Shown here: positions 35,971 to 44,363 of the stretch, one piece after another | Position numbering within the stretch: the stretch's first letter is position 1 | Layout: each line of letters opens with the position of its first letter | DNA from: an uncultured Bacteroides sp. | Lineage (GTDB): Bacteria; Bacteroidota; Bacteroidia; Bacteroidales; UBA932 | Length of the DNA: 63,005 nucleotides | Assembly: GCA_900546925.1 (NCBI GenBank) | Contig: UREV01000012.1 | Coordinates: 1-63,005 of the forward strand | Direction: 5' to 3' | Notes under the pieces: model-generated | Told to the model about the DNA's origin: nothing | Databases searched by the model: none | The model's input: only the letters and a program-made list of their open reading frames with translations | Translations under genes and position numbers: made by a program

Positions 35971-37089
35971 ATGAAGAAAACCACGATTATAGCAGCGATT
36001 GTAACTGCTTTAGTGACACTTGTTTGCTTTGGCTGCGCAGACAAGAATGACGAACGATGGTCCAAGCATAAAGCCGGCGAATGGTATGTCGAACAGGGAT
36101 GGATTTCCGGATGCGACTTCATCCCGTCTTATGCTGTGAACCAGCTTGAAATGTGGCAGGCTGAGACCTTCGACCCAGAAGTTATCGAACGTGAACTTGA
36201 CTGGGCTGAGAGACTCGGATTTAACTGTATGCGCGTCTTCCTCCATCATGTGCTCTGGGAGACCGACCGTGATGGCTTGGTAGAGAGGATGAACAAATAT
36301 TTGGCTATCTCATCAGGACATGGCATTTCCACTATGTTCGTGTTCCTGGACGACTGCTGGAATGAGAGTTACGCTCCCGGACCTCAGCCGGAACCTAAGA
36401 AAGGCGTACACAATTCAGGTTGGGTGAAAGACCCTGGTATCCTGTATTTCGGACCATGCGGAAGCGGATGTGACTATGCCGCCGACACTACGGCTATTGT
36501 CAATGTCCTGGAAGACTATGTTACTGATATCCTGACTACATTCCGTGATGACGACCGAATCCTGATGTGGGACCTCTACAACGAACCGGGAGGCGGTCAA
36601 GATCCTGACAGATACGGATATAGAAGCTTCCCTCTGTTGAAGGATATCTTCTCATGGGCACGTAAAGTGAATCCTTCACAGCCGTTGACTGCGGGAATCT
36701 GGAGCAACAAGCTCGGGGATATGAATCTGTGGCAGATAGACCATTCAGACATAGTGACTTACCATACTTATGCCCCGTTGGACAGCCATCAGGAACTCGT
36801 AGATACGCTCAAGGCTTATGGTCGTCCGATGATTTGCACCGAATATATGGCGAGAACTGAGGGAAGTACCTTCCAGACCATTCTTCCTATGCTCAGAAGA
36901 GAAAATATCGGCGCCATTAACTGGGGATTAGTAGCCGGAAAGAGCAACACCATCTTCCCATGGTCGACTATGCACGATCCATGTCCTACGGAGGAGCCTG
37001 AAGTATGGTTCCACGACATCCTCCGCAAAAACGGCAGTCCGTATGATGACGACGAGGTGATGTGCATATTGAAGTGTAATACCAGATAA
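35971..37089 (+). CDS. GH5-like (cellulase-family) glycoside hydrolase lipoprotein
   Basis: Secreted lipoprotein of 372 residues. The signal peptide ends in a lipobox with Cys22 (VCFGC). The rest is a (beta/alpha)8-type glycosidase: the acid/base Glu is probably E205 in LYNEPGG, and the nucleophile E291 in CTEYMAR, as in clan GH-A enzymes. It resembles proteins annotated as cellulase-family or 1,4-beta-xylanase in Bacteroidota. No SusC/SusD pair or carbohydrate-binding domain is nearby, so it is not part of a visible polysaccharide-utilisation locus. It sits between the flavoprotein and a membrane protein gene with short gaps. Confidence 0.82.
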   Translation: MKKTTIIAAIVTALVTLVCFGCADKNDERWSKHKAGEWYVEQGWISGCDFIPSYAVNQLEMWQAETFDPEVIERELDWAERLGFNCMRVFLHHVLWETDRDGLVERMNKYLAISSGHGISTMFVFLDDCWNESYAPGPQPEPKKGVHNSGWVKDPGILYFGPCGSGCDYAADTTAIVNVLEDYVTDILTTFRDDDRILMWDLYNEPGGGQDPDRYGYRSFPLLKDIFSWARKVNPSQPLTAGIWSNKLGDMNLWQIDHSDIVTYHTYAPLDSHQELVDTLKAYGRPMICTEYMARTEGSTFQTILPMLRRENIGAINWGLVAGKSNTIFPWSTMHDPCPTEEPEVWFHDILRKNGSPYDDDEVMCILKCNTR

Positions 37090-37097
37090 CTAATGTT

Positions 37098-37943
37098 ATG
37101 ATGTTCAGGAAATTGCGAACAAGTTTGAAAACCTTCAAGCTTACCATGAAGATGAAACTGACATTGAGCCTAAGCTCGATAGCAGTCGTCCTACTGGTGT
37201 CCAGCTTCATCTCCATCATGGAATACAGCAGGATGAGCAACTACGTAACTGAACTCATCGCAGAGAACATAGGCAGTATCAACGCTTCGCAACGTCTTGC
37301 CGATGCGAGCAATGCCTATAATCTTCAGATACTTGAGGTAATCGGTGAGAACTCCGTGAAGAGGCTCCCTGAACTGAGGCAGAATGACTTCATCGCGCAT
37401 TGCGACAGCCTGAAATCATCATTGAACTCACCCGGAATGATGACATTGGCGGACTCGGTGCTTTACTCGTACTCGGCTTACATGCTCACGACCTTCGAAC
37501 TGCAGAACGTGATTCTTTCGGATTTCATCAATGCGCGTGAGTGGTATTTCGACAGGCTGCAGCCTAAATACAATCGTCTCAGTTCGGATATCAATATTCT
37601 CAACACGGCCATTTACAATGAGTTACAGAAGAATTCCCAGACATTTGAGCGCGGTTTTTACCGGAGTATCATACCTGGAGCGGTAGCGGTCGCCGTCGGA
37701 CTTCTGATGGTATTGCTCCTGCTCTTCTTCCTGCTGGCATACTACGTGAACCCTATATATAAGATGTTGAACGGGCTGACCAATTACCGGTCGTTCGGAA
37801 GTAAATATTCTTACACTTTCGACGGCGATGACCAGCTTTCGGAACTGAATGAAGGCATCACGGAAGTGGTAGGCGAGAATATCCAGCTTCGCAAACGCAT
37901 TAAAGCCATGCGGGAAATTATGGAGAAACATACAGAAGATTAA
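37098..37943 (+). CDS. Two-helix membrane protein with periplasmic helical sensor-like domain
   Basis: The 281-residue protein has transmembrane helices near residues 22-42 and 193-217. About 145 residues between them are helical and resemble a four-helix-bundle ligand-sensing domain, as in chemoreceptors and histidine kinases. After the second helix comes a HAMP-like linker (YYVNPIYKMLNGL) and a short coiled tail. There is no kinase, cyclase or methyl-accepting domain, so either it signals through a partner or it is a shortened sensor. It lies 12 bp upstream of trkH. A role in sensing or controlling potassium uptake is only inference. A second ATG is at 37101. Confidence 0.6.
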   Translation: MMFRKLRTSLKTFKLTMKMKLTLSLSSIAVVLLVSSFISIMEYSRMSNYVTELIAENIGSINASQRLADASNAYNLQILEVIGENSVKRLPELRQNDFIAHCDSLKSSLNSPGMMTLADSVLYSYSAYMLTTFELQNVILSDFINAREWYFDRLQPKYNRLSSDINILNTAIYNELQKNSQTFERGFYRSIIPGAVAVAVGLLMVLLLLFFLLAYYVNPIYKMLNGLTNYRSFGSKYSYTFDGDDQLSELNEGITEVVGENIQLRKRIKAMREIMEKHTED

Positions 37944-37955
37944 AAGGGTAACAGA

Positions 37956-39410
37956 ATGAATCTGAAGGTCATATCCAGAAATGTCGGGTTCGCACTTCTT
38001 GCAAGTGCGTTCTTCATGTTTCTGTCCATACTGGTGTCCATTGCCAACGGAAACGACAGCGCGCTCGCGGCATTGATCATCAGCTTTACATTGACCTTCA
38101 CCGTGGGAATCTTCCCATTCATTTTCGTGCGCAAGTCGCCGAATATCAGCCTGAAAGACGGATATATGATTATCGTCCTGTCCTGGCTGCTGTCCTTCAT
38201 TTTCGGCATGTTGCCCTACGTGCTGTGGGGTGGGCCGTTTTCGGTCATCAATGCTCTTTTCGAGACGGTTTCAGGCTACACGACTACCGGTGGCACTATA
38301 CTTGAGAGCGTAGAGCAACTTCCTGACAGTCTGTTGTTTTGGCGCTCCTCCACGCACTTTATCGGCGGTTTGGGAGTCGTGGTCTTTCTGCTGCTGATTA
38401 TCCCTTCGTCCAGCCCGGTAAGACTCAGGTTGACGAATATGGAGGTCTCTTCTCTATCTCGTGAGGGCTATAAGAGCAGGGCGAACAAGACCGTCTGGAT
38501 TTTCACTATCGTTTATTTCGGAATAACAATCGCTGCGTTCCTCTGTTATTGGCTAGCAGGTATGGACTCTTTCGACGCGATAAACCATGCTTTCAGCGTG
38601 GTGTCGACTGGAGGATTCAGCACGAAGGATCTTTCTATCGCTACGTATAATTCAGCGGCTATCAACTTGATTACCATGTTTTTCATGTTGATAGCATCCA
38701 TTCATTTCGGCCTTATTTTCATGGTATTCGCCACGAGAAGCCTAAAACCGCTTAATAACCCTGTGCTGAAATTTTACGTCTTGTCCATAGTCATCTCAGC
38801 CTTATTGGTTTCGCTCTCGTTGAAATTCCAGGGCACATGTTTTACCTGGGGACAGTCATTAATGACAGGGTTCTTCCATGTAATAAGCGCCATATCGACC
38901 ACAGGTTTCGCGATATCTGACAACAATACCTGGCCGCTTTTTGCCTGCATCATCACTATCATAATCACTATTCCGTGCGGTATGGCGGGATCTACGACAG
39001 GAGGTATCAAAGCGGACCGTATGTTGCTCATATTCAAGACTATCGGACAGCAGGTAAAGAATGTTGTGCACCCTTCATCCATAAATAGACTTCACATCGG
39101 AAACCATATTTTGGACAAGGATGAAATCTATCCGCACATCGTATTTATGTGCCTTTACTTCATAACTATCGGTGCCTCAGTGGCATTGACCATCATGTCT
39201 GGCATGGACGTACAGAATGCGGTGGCGACGTCGATTACCTGCCTGAGCAATGTGGGGCCAGGCATCGAAAGTGTCGGGACATTCGGAAATTACAACGGAT
39301 TGCCAGTGATGGCCAAAATAACTTTCATCCTCGACATGTTCCTCGGACGTGTGGAAATTTACCCTATCCTCGCTGTCGCCATGATGATTTTCAGCGGCAA
39401 AAACCGTTAG
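37956..39410 (+). CDS. trkH: TrkH-family potassium uptake protein
   Basis: Inner-membrane K+ channel/transporter subunit, 484 residues, with eight or more transmembrane helices in four M1-P-M2 repeats. Pore loops with their conserved glycines are visible: SGYTTTGGT, VVSTGGFSTKD, AISTTGFAISDN and SNVGPGIES. TrkH normally works with the cytosolic gating protein TrkA, which is not encoded in this window. The upstream neighbour is a sensor-like membrane protein and the downstream neighbour a helicase gene, 3 bp away, so the operon is mixed in function. Confidence 0.92.
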   Translation: MNLKVISRNVGFALLASAFFMFLSILVSIANGNDSALAALIISFTLTFTVGIFPFIFVRKSPNISLKDGYMIIVLSWLLSFIFGMLPYVLWGGPFSVINALFETVSGYTTTGGTILESVEQLPDSLLFWRSSTHFIGGLGVVVFLLLIIPSSSPVRLRLTNMEVSSLSREGYKSRANKTVWIFTIVYFGITIAAFLCYWLAGMDSFDAINHAFSVVSTGGFSTKDLSIATYNSAAINLITMFFMLIASIHFGLIFMVFATRSLKPLNNPVLKFYVLSIVISALLVSLSLKFQGTCFTWGQSLMTGFFHVISAISTTGFAISDNNTWPLFACIITIIITIPCGMAGSTTGGIKADRMLLIFKTIGQQVKNVVHPSSINRLHIGNHILDKDEIYPHIVFMCLYFITIGASVALTIMSGMDVQNAVATSITCLSNVGPGIESVGTFGNYNGLPVMAKITFILDMFLGRVEIYPILAVAMMIFSGKNR

Positions 39411-39413
39411 TTT

Positions 39414-40859
39414 ATGGGACGGGCAGATTTTCTATACTCCAAATTCCGGGACCATTTCCAGTATGAACCCACTGACTGTCAGGATGTTTTCCTGCATCAG
39501 GCGGCGGAATTCCTGACGGCTGACGAGGGCGATATCCTCGTGCTGAACGGCTACGCGGGAACAGGAAAGACCACCGCCATCTCCGCTGTCATCGCGGGTC
39601 TGAAGGAGTTCGAGGTTCCATGCGTGCTGCTCGCGCCCACCGGAAGAGCTGCCAAGGTTTTGTCAATGTATTCGGGCATGTCGGCTTACACGGTGCATAA
39701 ACAGATTTACCGCCAGAAATCAGTCGGCGAAAACGGCTTCGGGCAATTCTCATTGGCCCCGAACAAGCTGAAGGACGCGCTTTTTATCGTGGACGAGGTG
39801 TCGCTTATCGGAATCGACGGAGGAAGCCAGCAGACGAATGTTCAGTTCGGAACTGGAAACCTACTCGAAGATCTTGTGACATACGTGCGTAACGGATTGG
39901 GTTGCAGGCTGATACTTATCGGTGACTCGGCACAGCTGCCGCCGGTGGGACACGAATACAGTCCGGCATTGTCACACGAATATATGGACCATTTCGGGGG
40001 AGTATCATGGGCGGAACTCACTACTGTGGTCAGACAACAGAAAGATTCGGGAATACTCTATAACGCCACTATCTTACGTACAGTAATCGCGGAAGATTAT
40101 GAATCCGGAGGCGCACTTTTCCCTATCGAAAATCTCGAACTTAGCACTGACGGATTCACTGATATTCAGAGAATTAACGGCGGAGAACTCATAGAGGCAT
40201 TGACAGATGCCTACGACAGATACGGGGAGGACGAGACCATCGTTCTGAGCCGGTCGAACAAACGCGCGAACAGGTACAACGCAGGCATCCGAAGCCAGAT
40301 CCAGTACAAGGAGGAGAGGCTCGTGCGCGGCGACAAACTCATGGTCGTGAAGAACTGCTACCAGTTTATCGAAAATATGAAAGATATGGACTACATCGCG
40401 AACGGCGACATCGTAAACCTCTTGTCCATAAATCATTACGAAGACAGATATGGACTGCATTTCGCACAGGCGCGGCTGTCGTTCCCTGACTATAACGATC
40501 AGGAAATATCCGCGAAAGTCTGTCTGGATACCCTCGAATCTGAATCCGCATCGCTGACTTACGAGCAGCAGAACGCGCTTTATCAGGGAGTTTTGGCGGA
40601 TTATTCCCATCTCACAACCAAGAAAAAACGCTACGATGCAGTCCGTGAAGACCTGTTCTACAATGCGTTGCAACTGAAATACGCCAATGCCATCACCTGT
40701 CATAAATCACAGGGCGGCCAGTGGCGTTGCGTCTTTATCGACAATCCTTTCTGGCAGGAATTTTTTACTGCCGACGATTATAAATGGCTTTACACGGCAA
40801 TCACCAGAGCCGTAGAAAAAGTATATCTGGTAAACTTTAAAGATGATTATTTCTTATGA
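39414..40859 (+). CDS. RecD-like superfamily 1 DNA helicase
   Basis: ATP-dependent helicase of 481 residues, related to RecD2/Pif1. Motif I (Walker A) is GYAGTGKTT (46-54), motif II is FIVDEVS (124-130), and a UvrD_C_2 module near residue 425 has TCHKSQGGQW. TAITRA near the end is the usual motif VI region. It lacks the large N-terminal helix-hairpin-helix domain of RecD2, so it is a short form of the kind common in Bacteroidota. Its role in DNA repair or replication is likely but unproven. Its stop overlaps the start of the DPP-IV-type gene (40856-40859). Confidence 0.85.
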   Translation: MGRADFLYSKFRDHFQYEPTDCQDVFLHQAAEFLTADEGDILVLNGYAGTGKTTAISAVIAGLKEFEVPCVLLAPTGRAAKVLSMYSGMSAYTVHKQIYRQKSVGENGFGQFSLAPNKLKDALFIVDEVSLIGIDGGSQQTNVQFGTGNLLEDLVTYVRNGLGCRLILIGDSAQLPPVGHEYSPALSHEYMDHFGGVSWAELTTVVRQQKDSGILYNATILRTVIAEDYESGGALFPIENLELSTDGFTDIQRINGGELIEALTDAYDRYGEDETIVLSRSNKRANRYNAGIRSQIQYKEERLVRGDKLMVVKNCYQFIENMKDMDYIANGDIVNLLSINHYEDRYGLHFAQARLSFPDYNDQEISAKVCLDTLESESASLTYEQQNALYQGVLADYSHLTTKKKRYDAVREDLFYNALQLKYANAITCHKSQGGQWRCVFIDNPFWQEFFTADDYKWLYTAITRAVEKVYLVNFKDDYFL

Positions 40860-42916
40860 TGCGTAACCTTCTCTTTGGCGGAATCCTCGCGACAGTGATG
40901 GCTTTTTCCGCCGGAGCCCAGGAATTCAACAGGATTCCATCACGTTGGAAATGGCTCTCAGATGACGTCGTAACATTCACATACGACGGCACTTACACCG
41001 ACGAGCAGTCGTTTGCAGTAAGAGCGAAAGACTGCAAATCCATGGGCAGGATCCCTGCACCTGAACGTTATTCAGATTTCCCGGCACATCCGGAAGGCGC
41101 CGTAAACCTAACCTTCTCTCCAGACTCATCCATGCTCGCATTTACCAGAAGCAACGATCTTTATGTCTATGACATAGCTTCAGGAAAAGAACGCCGACTG
41201 ACCAATGACGGTTCCGAGCTTATCTTAAATGGCTATGCTTCATGGGTTTACTACGAAGAAATCTTCGGCCGTCCATCCAGGTACCGCGCATTCTGGTGGT
41301 CACCTGACTCCAAGAAAATAGGATTCTACAGATTCGACAACACAGCAGTTCCGATGTTTCCGATTTATTCAGCTGCCGGTCAGGATGGTACGCTCAGAAA
41401 TACGCGCTATCCTAAGGCAGGAGAACCAAACCCGGAAGTGAAGATCGGCATCATTGACCTGAACAAAGAGGGGATCGTGTGGGCGGACTTCGACGAAAAG
41501 GAGGATCAGTATTTCGGGACTCCTTTCTGGGGCGCCGATAGTCAGGAATTTTTCATCGCGCGCGAGCCTCGAATCCAGAACACACTCGATCTTTATAGCG
41601 TCTCAACGACCGATGGTTCGAAGAAGCACATTTATCATGAGGAGTACAAGACCTGGCTCGACTGGATCAATGGTATGTTGTTCACAGATAAGGGATTGTA
41701 CATGGCGCGCAGCTTCGAGACGGGCTGGCAGCAGATCTATTTCCTCTCCTATGACGGCCAGCTGCGCAGACTGACCGACGGCCCGAACTGGCGAATTTCG
41801 CTGCTCCGCGCCGATGCCCGCAAAGGGGACGTGTACTTCACCGCCTGCCGGGACGCTTCTGTCCGCGAGTGTTTGTATAAGGTCAATGCCAAGGGCCAGA
41901 TTACTGCTCTTACGGATACTTCGATGAATGTGAGCGGCGTCTCCTTCTCACCGGACGGAAAATACTTCGCGGCGGCATTGTCCAACTTCACTACTCCTAC
42001 ACAGATTCGTGTTTGCCGTTCTTCTGACGGTAGGGGCCAGGTGGTGGCTGACAAGAAAGGTCCTGATTATGATGCTTCCAAATATGCGCTTCCACAGCTG
42101 ATTTACATAACGGTGGACAATGGATTGAAACTTCCTGCTTATATAGTTTATCCGAAGAATTTCGACCCTTCACGCAAGTATCCGGTGCATGTGGATATCT
42201 ACGGCGGTCCTGATACACCGCTGGTTAAGGATTTTTGGATGCAGCCTTCGAGCCGTAACCAGTGGTGGTCGGATAATGATATAATAGAGGTGACTGCAGA
42301 CTGCCGCGCTGCCGGACATAATGGACGTGCGGGACTGGATATGGTTTATAAACACTTGAATACCTATGAAGTACAGGATTTTATCTCTTGGGCCAAGTAT
42401 CTGAAATCGCTTCCTTATGTAGATGGTGACAAGATCGGCGTAGAGGGATTCTCATTCGGTGGAACCATGACTTGCATGCTGCTTTTCACTGCTTCTGAGT
42501 ACTTCCATTACGGCATCGCAGGCGGAGGAGTTTATGACTGGATTCTTTATGACACTCATTATACAGAGCGTTTCATGGAGACTCCGCAGACTAATCCGGA
42601 GGGTTACAGAGACTCGAAAGTAATAAAATATGTTCCTGAGTATCCGGTGGTTTATGATGCGGCTTCGGCAGCAGCTGCAGAGACCGGTGAAATAGAGCCT
42701 ATTATGCTGAAAATCACTCACGGAACAGGTGATGACAATGTGCATTTCCAGAGTACTCTTCAGCTTATCGATGCATTGCACCAGCATAATAAGAAGTTCG
42801 AGTTCATGATATATCCTGACGGAATGCATGGTTATCATGACTATCAGGGAAATCACTTCCTGAATTCGAATCGTGAGTTCTGGCTGAAGTATCTTTGCAG
42901 CAAGAAGGCTGAGTAA
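40856..42916 (+). CDS. Dipeptidyl-peptidase IV-type S9 serine peptidase
   Basis: Secreted peptidase of 686 residues that should remove X-Pro or X-Ala dipeptides from peptide N termini in the periplasm. It has a signal peptide ending G-A-Q (about 1-21), a DPPIV N-terminal beta-propeller (about 70-420) and a C-terminal alpha/beta hydrolase domain. The triad is Ser533 (GFSFGG), Asp626 (GTGDDNVHFQ) and His658 (DGMHGY). The Glu motif of DPP-IV, which binds the peptide N terminus, is present as YEEIFGR. The start overlaps the helicase stop. A good intrinsic terminator follows at 42943-42972. Typical of Bacteroidota that feed on peptides. Confidence 0.9.
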   Translation: MMRNLLFGGILATVMAFSAGAQEFNRIPSRWKWLSDDVVTFTYDGTYTDEQSFAVRAKDCKSMGRIPAPERYSDFPAHPEGAVNLTFSPDSSMLAFTRSNDLYVYDIASGKERRLTNDGSELILNGYASWVYYEEIFGRPSRYRAFWWSPDSKKIGFYRFDNTAVPMFPIYSAAGQDGTLRNTRYPKAGEPNPEVKIGIIDLNKEGIVWADFDEKEDQYFGTPFWGADSQEFFIAREPRIQNTLDLYSVSTTDGSKKHIYHEEYKTWLDWINGMLFTDKGLYMARSFETGWQQIYFLSYDGQLRRLTDGPNWRISLLRADARKGDVYFTACRDASVRECLYKVNAKGQITALTDTSMNVSGVSFSPDGKYFAAALSNFTTPTQIRVCRSSDGRGQVVADKKGPDYDASKYALPQLIYITVDNGLKLPAYIVYPKNFDPSRKYPVHVDIYGGPDTPLVKDFWMQPSSRNQWWSDNDIIEVTADCRAAGHNGRAGLDMVYKHLNTYEVQDFISWAKYLKSLPYVDGDKIGVEGFSFGGTMTCMLLFTASEYFHYGIAGGGVYDWILYDTHYTERFMETPQTNPEGYRDSKVIKYVPEYPVVYDAASAAAAETGEIEPIMLKITHGTGDDNVHFQSTLQLIDALHQHNKKFEFMIYPDGMHGYHDYQGNHFLNSNREFWLKYLCSKKAE

Positions 42917-42942
42917 CCTCTGTTGATAGATTTATTTTTAGG

Positions 42943-42972
42943 GCCTGTTCCTTGTTCGGGGATAGGCTTTTT
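42943..42972 (+). terminator. Intrinsic terminator after the DPP-IV-type gene
   Basis: GCCTGTTCC (42943-42951) pairs with GGGATAGGC (42959-42967) over nine positions including two G-T pairs, followed by TTTTT. It separates the tsaD-to-peptidase run of genes from the capsule locus. Confidence 0.75.
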
Positions 42973-43001
42973 CGCGTTAAGGCATTGATTATAAACCACT
43001 T

Positions 43002-43009
43002 GGGGGGGG
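43002..43009 (+). repeat. G8 homopolymer upstream of the capsule locus
   Basis: Eight consecutive G residues lie 42 bp before the first of three promoter elements. Homopolymers of this length can vary by slipped-strand mispairing. Here it is non-coding, so any effect would be on promoter strength or spacing. Confidence 0.55.
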
Positions 43010-43050
43010 TAGAGTTTAAGAATGATTTTATTTTGAACTAAAATGAACCT

Positions 43051-43058
43051 TACATTTG
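43051..43058 (+). promoter_or_regulatory. -7 element P1 of the capsule locus
   Basis: TACATTTG matches TAnnTTTG. A TTTG at 43032-43035 could be a -33 element, although the 15-bp spacing is shorter than usual. Confidence 0.5.
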
Positions 43059-43093
43059 TGTTTCAAAAGTGTGATGGTATGTATATAATTTCG

Positions 43094-43101
43094 TATATTT
43101 G
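43094..43101 (+). promoter_or_regulatory. -7 element P2 of the capsule locus
   Basis: TATATTTG matches TAnnTTTG and lies 76 bp before the antiterminator ATG at 43177. It is the second of three such elements within 70 bp. Confidence 0.55.
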
Positions 43102-43109
43102 CATACAAG

Positions 43110-43117
43110 TATCTTTG
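43110..43117 (+). promoter_or_regulatory. -7 element P3 of the capsule locus
   Basis: TATCTTTG matches TAnnTTTG and is only 8 bp after P2, so the two could not be bound at once. Transcription from it would begin near 43124, leaving a leader of about 50 nt. Confidence 0.5.
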
Positions 43118-43153
43118 CGGGGTTTCCTGCATGGATAATAAAGCGCTACTGAA

Positions 43154-43225
43154 ATGAATAAGCAACCTATGCGAGTATGTTGTATGCCGTCATCGGATAC
43201 GAGAAACGGCATAGACATAGAGTAG
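43154..43225 (+). CDS. Possible 23-codon leader peptide overlapping the antiterminator start
   Basis: A short frame with ATG at 43154 and TAG at 43223-43225 overlaps the start of the antiterminator gene in another frame. It lies directly downstream of the three promoter elements. There is no strong ribosome binding site and no known homologue. It could be a translated leader that tunes antiterminator expression, or simply chance. Confidence 0.2.
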   Translation: MNKQPMRVCCMPSSDTRNGIDIE

Positions 43226-44337
43226 GGATTGAGACTATGGCACTGGATAGTTCGGTTTCGATACCTACCACCCGTGGAGGTGTGGCTGAGGTAGGGTATG
43301 ATGTACCCTGCTGTGAACCGCAAATCCTTGATGGTGAAAACTTTAGTGGACAGGAGGAGAAGACCTGCCCAGAGATAGGGAAGTATACTGACACGAACTG
43401 GGGTTACTTGTTCGTCCATAATCGAAAGGCCGAAAATCTGGTAGCATTGATCGAAAAACGCGGCCATTTCAAAACATTCATTCACAAGACAGTACGATTC
43501 AAGATTGCCCGAGGCAAGGGTAAGGAGGAGGCTTGCCCGACCATCTCCGGTCTTGTGTTCATTCAGGGCAATGTCTCAGAAATTCAAAAATTCTTTCAGA
43601 ATAATATTCCGCAGTATCATCTGGTCAATGACTGCTCTACTCACGAGACTGCGGTGATTCCTGACGAGGTCATGCAGCCGTTCATGCGAATCGTGGAGGC
43701 TGACCCGGTGAAAGTCAGATTTTTACTTAATCCGATAAGCAAATACGCCGAGGGCAACACTCTCGTCCAGGTCATGACAGGTCCGCTTGCAGGTCTTCAG
43801 GGTTACATCATCCGTATCGACCGTGACAGGAAACTGGTTATGAAGGTCGGTGATATGACCATGGCCATAGGCGGTGTGCACAAGGAACATTTCGAGAATG
43901 TGGAGCAGCTCGGTAAAGAGCTGAAGGCCAAGGAGAAAGTTTCCAAACGTGATACAGAACGACGCTTGACCGAAATGCAAGGCAGCATTGACAAAACCAT
44001 TTTCAAGCCCGCCAGTTTCAGCGACGTTCTCGCGGTGGCGGCGAACCTCGGGATTTGGCAGCAGCGGGCGACGGGTTATGCGGGTATCGGTCAGCTGGAC
44101 AAGGCGATAGAGATGCTGCCGTTCATTCTGGAGGAAATCGGTTATTATTTCACAAATCTTTATCTCGAAGGAAAATTGGACCTGGAACCGATTATTTCGG
44201 TGGGGAAGTCCGTTTCGGAGCAGATCCGGAATCTTATTGTGGACGCCCGAATGACCTATGAGCAGTGCCAGAATCTCGAAACGAAGTACGAAGAGCAGAT
44301 TATCCGTCACGGATATATGTTCGGAGTGGAGTTGTAA
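43177..44337 (+). CDS. UpxY-like NusG-family transcription antiterminator
   Basis: First gene of the capsule locus, 386 residues. About residues 68-175 resemble the NusG N-terminal domain (WGYLFVHN, then FIHKTVRFKIARGKG, then TISGLVFIQGN). A KOW motif follows near 195-240 (VQVMTGPLAGLQGYIIRI). In Bacteroides, UpxY proteins stop premature termination in the leader of their own capsule operon. This protein is about twice the usual length (near 170-180): it has an N-terminal extension of about 65 residues and a C-terminal helical extension of about 145 residues. An ATG at 43237 is an alternative start. No UpxZ partner gene is visible. Confidence 0.75.
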   Translation: MLYAVIGYEKRHRHRVGIETMALDSSVSIPTTRGGVAEVGYDVPCCEPQILDGENFSGQEEKTCPEIGKYTDTNWGYLFVHNRKAENLVALIEKRGHFKTFIHKTVRFKIARGKGKEEACPTISGLVFIQGNVSEIQKFFQNNIPQYHLVNDCSTHETAVIPDEVMQPFMRIVEADPVKVRFLLNPISKYAEGNTLVQVMTGPLAGLQGYIIRIDRDRKLVMKVGDMTMAIGGVHKEHFENVEQLGKELKAKEKVSKRDTERRLTEMQGSIDKTIFKPASFSDVLAVAANLGIWQQRATGYAGIGQLDKAIEMLPFILEEIGYYFTNLYLEGKLDLEPIISVGKSVSEQIRNLIVDARMTYEQCQNLETKYEEQIIRHGYMFGVEL

Positions 44338-44363
44338 TATATTACAGATCAACCAGTAATACG

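Noticed and set aside
42917..43176. Invertible capsule promoter
   Set aside because: I looked for inverted repeats flanking the three -7 elements, as in phase-variable Bacteroides capsules, and found none.
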